Shown here one piece after another: positions 61,011-64,000 of a DNA stretch of 64,000 nucleotides (position 1 is its first letter; each line of letters starts with the position of its first letter). The notes beneath the pieces were generated by a model. The model was not told the DNA's origin, ran no database searches, and saw nothing but the letters and a program-made list of their open reading frames with translations. Source of the DNA: Serripes groenlandicus (taxonomy: Eukaryota > Mollusca > Bivalvia > Cardiida > Cardiidae); the NCBI GenBank assembly GCA_031761405.1, contig JASEVX010000001.1, positions 26,388,261 through 26,452,260 on the forward strand, written 5' to 3'. The position numbers were made by a program, and so were the translations under genes.

Positions 61011-61549
61011 CTGAAAAGTATTGATGGAAGATGGTTACTTATAGCTTATCTTTTAGCAAATTTGAATTAGTTTATGATCATATTACAAACACACATCAGT
61101 AAAACATTCCGACACGAATATTGCATCCAAAGGTCAGACCATAGCTAAAATGCACATTTCAATGTTATTCCCAATCCAAATTCACGTCTTCAGGTATAAA
61201 AGAAAGCCTACTTGTTGAAATGCTATTTGATTATTAAATAAGATCTAGTTTTACATTTCAATTATGTGCTTATGGAAAAATAACAGCATACAAACATTTT
61301 GAGGTTCATTTTTACAAAGCATTTCTTTATACACATTAACAAAACTGTACATCAAAACAGAACTAGAACAATGACTAAATGTTGTCTAATACCCTAGCAA
61401 ACTGCTTTGATAGTACATGTATAAACAGAAAAGAAAAAAAGAGAGTAAAAGTTCAACGGCAGATAACTCTAGAACTCAAGAACTGATAGGATCCATCTTA
61501 TATCTCAATACAATTCATGACTTTCACTTGTACCAAGTTTCATTAAAAT

Positions 61550-62235
61550 ATCTTAGAAATTGAAAAAGACACATTTGAACTAGTGACCTAGTTTTTGAAC
61601 CGGCATGACCCATATTTAAACATGGCCTAGATATTATTCAGATATTATTCAACTCAACATTCTGACCAAATTTGAAGCTGCTGAAGCAAACAATGCGACT
61701 TCTACAGTGTTAACAAGATTTCCCTTCAATTTGGCCTATTGACCTAGTTTCTGACCCAATATGACCCATATTTGAATTTGACCTAGATATTTTTAAGACA
61801 AACGTTTTGACAAAATTTCAAACTGCTGAAGCAAAAATTGCGACCTCTTGAGTGTTAAAACGATGTTTCTTCAATTTGACATATTGACCTAGTTTCTGAC
61901 CTTATATGACCCATATTTGAACTCGACCTAGATATTTTTAAGAAAAACATTCTGACAAAATTTCAAACTGCTGAAGCAAAAATTGCGGCCTCTGGAGTGT
62001 TAGCAAGATTTTCCTTCAATTTGACCTAGTGACCTACTGTTTGACCTGACATGACCAATGTTCGAACTTGACCTACATAGCATCAAGACAAACATTCTGA
62101 TACAGTTTCAAGATGCTCAAGTTGAAAATGTGGCCTCCAGAGTGTTAACAAGATTTTCCTTCAATTTGACAAAATGTGATCACAATACAATGTGATTACA
62201 ATAGCTCACCTTGCACTTCGTGCATAGGTGAGCAA
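61550..62235 (+). repeat. TGACCT-rich dispersed family, four to five units of about 150 bp
   Basis: Repeated TTGACCTAGTTTCTGACC, ATATGACCCATATTTGAAC, CTAGATATTTTTAAGACAAA and TTTCAAACTGCTGAAGCAAA. It ends TCACAATAGCTCACCTTGCAC, which also borders copies elsewhere. A piggyBac-like half end follows near 62310. Confidence 0.75.
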
Positions 62236-62549
62236 AAAACTGTTGCAAAATGTTTCCAAAAGTCGTCTGCTGCAGATGTGTTAGAAAACGTCTGTATGTG
62301 GGAAAGGATTAATTCAATATGTATTACCTGGGGTCATTTACTGTCAGTTATTGTAAATTTGTTCAAAACTACTGAAAAAAATCATAATCTATATGTATTG
62401 AAGTCTCATCCATGTACAAAATTGCATCATATAAAGGAATATATACTGTAAGACTATAAGCATGAATGAGATATGAATAATACATGGCAACTCAAACAAG
62501 AACTAGAACTAGAACTATCACTGAAGATGATAAATACCCCCAAAACAGC

Positions 62550-62890
62550 ACCTTGACTCAAAATATGGCTTCCGACCGACCAACAAAAGGGCCATAACTC
62601 TGTAAAATAACATGTAATTGTATGACCTTTATGATATGCACATCTCCTCTTGGTATAGTCCTATGATGCATAGTTGAAATGTGGGCCGGACAAGGTAGTC
62701 CTTTCAAATAGTACTCATTTGAACCTTTGACATGTAAGTGTGACCTTGATATTTGAGGTACAGGCCTGGGTCTTGTGCGCAACACGCCGCCTCATCATGG
62801 TGAACGTTTGTGCCAAGTCTCTTTGAAATCCTATAATGCATGGTTAAGATGCGGACCGGACAAGGTTATGTGGGACTGACAACAGACAGA
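62550..62890 (-). repeat. Dispersed repeat, inverted relative of 22975-23215
   Basis: The complement carries CATGATGAGGCGGCGTG, CAGGCCTGTACCTCAAATA and GGTCATACAATTACATG. It is followed by GACAGACAGACGGACAGACA, a short simple repeat. Confidence 0.55.
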
Positions 62891-63339
62891 CAGACGGACA
62901 GACAGACGTAAAAGGGCCATAACTACACAGTTCAGTTGGTAATTCTAAAATCTCGGCCGAATTGAATGTACATAAGACTCTCTGGTGAAAATGAAAATGA
63001 GACCAAGGTTTTATAAATCAAATGAATAACTGATAATGAGAGCAGGACTGAAAGATAGTGACAAAAGGAGACAGTTGTAAGTAATAAGTTTCTTGACAAC
63101 AAGCTTTGACTTTAGACTTAAGCTATACACAAGCATTCTGAGGTACAATGTTGAAAACCACATTTAACCCAAATCATTGAAATATGTAGGTGCTACTATA
63201 GCAAAATCAAGACTGGGCTAGAGCTGAATGAACAAAACATGAATTACGCGTAATTAAATGTCTCGCTGTGCCCTGCGTTGACTATCAATGCAAGTGTAAA
63301 AGACAAAAGGTAAAATAACAAAACTTAAACATTTGAGCT

Positions 63340-63630
63340 AAATACTATTGTTTATAAACAAGAAATTAAAAAAAAAAAAATTGAGCTAAACGCAAAGTTA
63401 AAAAATTCATGAAATAAAAAAATAAAAAATGAGCTAAATGCAAAATTAAAAAAAACAAAACACAAATGTGCAAAGTTAAAAAATACAAGAAATTCAAACA
63501 AAAAAATAATTGACCAAAACACAAGTTCAAAAATACAAGAAATTCAATTTTTTTTTTTAGCTAAACGCAAAATCTAAAAATACCAAGAAATTCAAAAATA
63601 AAATAACAAAATACAAACGTTTTACCCCGA
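63340..63630 (+). repeat. A-rich degenerate tandem repeat
   Basis: About four or five loose units of 55-65 bp with GAGCTAAACGCAAA, TTAAAAAATACAAGAAATTC and A-runs. From 63640 to the window end nothing else is recognisable. Confidence 0.65.
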
Positions 63631-64000
63631 AACCTGTTTGATATGTTGAAGTTCTTTATTTATGAAATGTGTGTTCACAATTTGAAATTAATCCAACAAA
63701 ATATGAAGAAGCTATGTCCAATTCTCAAAATCCGACAAAAATCAAGTGTTTTACCCCAAAAAATGGTCACAATGTGCAGCAGGGTATTAGATGTAACTAT
63801 ATTCCAAATATGAAAGCCCTAGGACCAGTACTTATTAAGAAAAATAAAACAAAATCTAAACTTAAACGTTGAGCTAAACGCATAATTGAAGAATATAAAA
63901 AATGAAAAAGAAAATCAAAGCACTCAAAGAGCTGTGGGACGGTACCATTGGTCTGAGTGTTAGTAGTTTGTAGCAGTTTATGGGAAGGTAACAACACAGT

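Larger units (their letters stand above)
56620..61320 (-). repeat. Degenerate tandem duplications of 1.0-1.5 kb
   Basis: Starts near 56681, 57883 and 58887 share TTTGATATGCACA, TGGTAATTCACAAGTTGGAA, TTTCTGGACAACATGCTTTG, ACATTCTGAGGTACAACG and GGTGGTACAAAAGCAAAATC. Related segments occur from 60340 and at 62985-63240. The first two are nearly identical over about 340 bp. The block occupies the presumed intron of the decayed minus-strand gene. Confidence 0.8.

Overview
The window reads as AT-rich, repeat-heavy nuclear DNA of a mollusc, most likely a bivalve. Genes are split by GT-AG introns, there are tRNA-derived SINEs, a nearly intact two-ORF LINE, many short inverted-repeat elements and several satellite arrays. 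The species call is an inference from repeat style and gene content; nothing in the sequence names the organism.

Two host genes can be assembled on the + strand. The first (1638-10619, six exons, 305 codons) is a complete cytosolic-type sulfotransferase with all PAPS-binding and catalytic motifs. Its first coding exon sits at the end of a tandem array whose unit looks like a copy of that exon's own splice acceptor, start codon and first codons. Its introns carry inverted-repeat elements, a SINE and a nearly identical 717-bp tandem duplication. The second gene (13790-34028, four exons, about 770 codons) encodes a secreted or surface protein: a signal peptide, a Ser/Thr-rich stalk with 14-residue sequon repeats, a cysteine-knot-like motif, a large ectodomain and a hydrophobic C-terminus. 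It resembles the extracellular half of the Mth-like/adhesion-type receptors expanded in molluscs, but no seven-helix region follows in this window. Its introns hold a long-inverted-repeat foldback element, LINE relics, a piggyBac-like MITE and about 4 kb of satellite.

From 34 to 44 kb I find no convincing host gene. This stretch holds hairpin MITEs, a CA/CGCA microsatellite, a 160-170-bp tandem array, a duplicated block, a full-length SINE with a 12-bp target-site duplication, and a satellite locus in which two unrelated repeat families both flip orientation around a GC-rich centre. A LINE fills about 43.9-49.0 kb: ORF1 with coiled coil, ORF2 with endonuclease and reverse transcriptase, one premature stop in ORF2, and a strong G-run tract in the 3' UTR.

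From 49 to 64 kb the sequence is mostly dispersed and tandem repeats rich in TGACCT motifs. A decayed minus-strand gene (about 61.0 to 55.5 kb) retains recognisable exons of a multicopy family that I tentatively link to zinc-finger/tyrosine-recombinase-like proteins. The genes do not form a common pathway. The main interest is how repeats arise from, and sit inside, genes.
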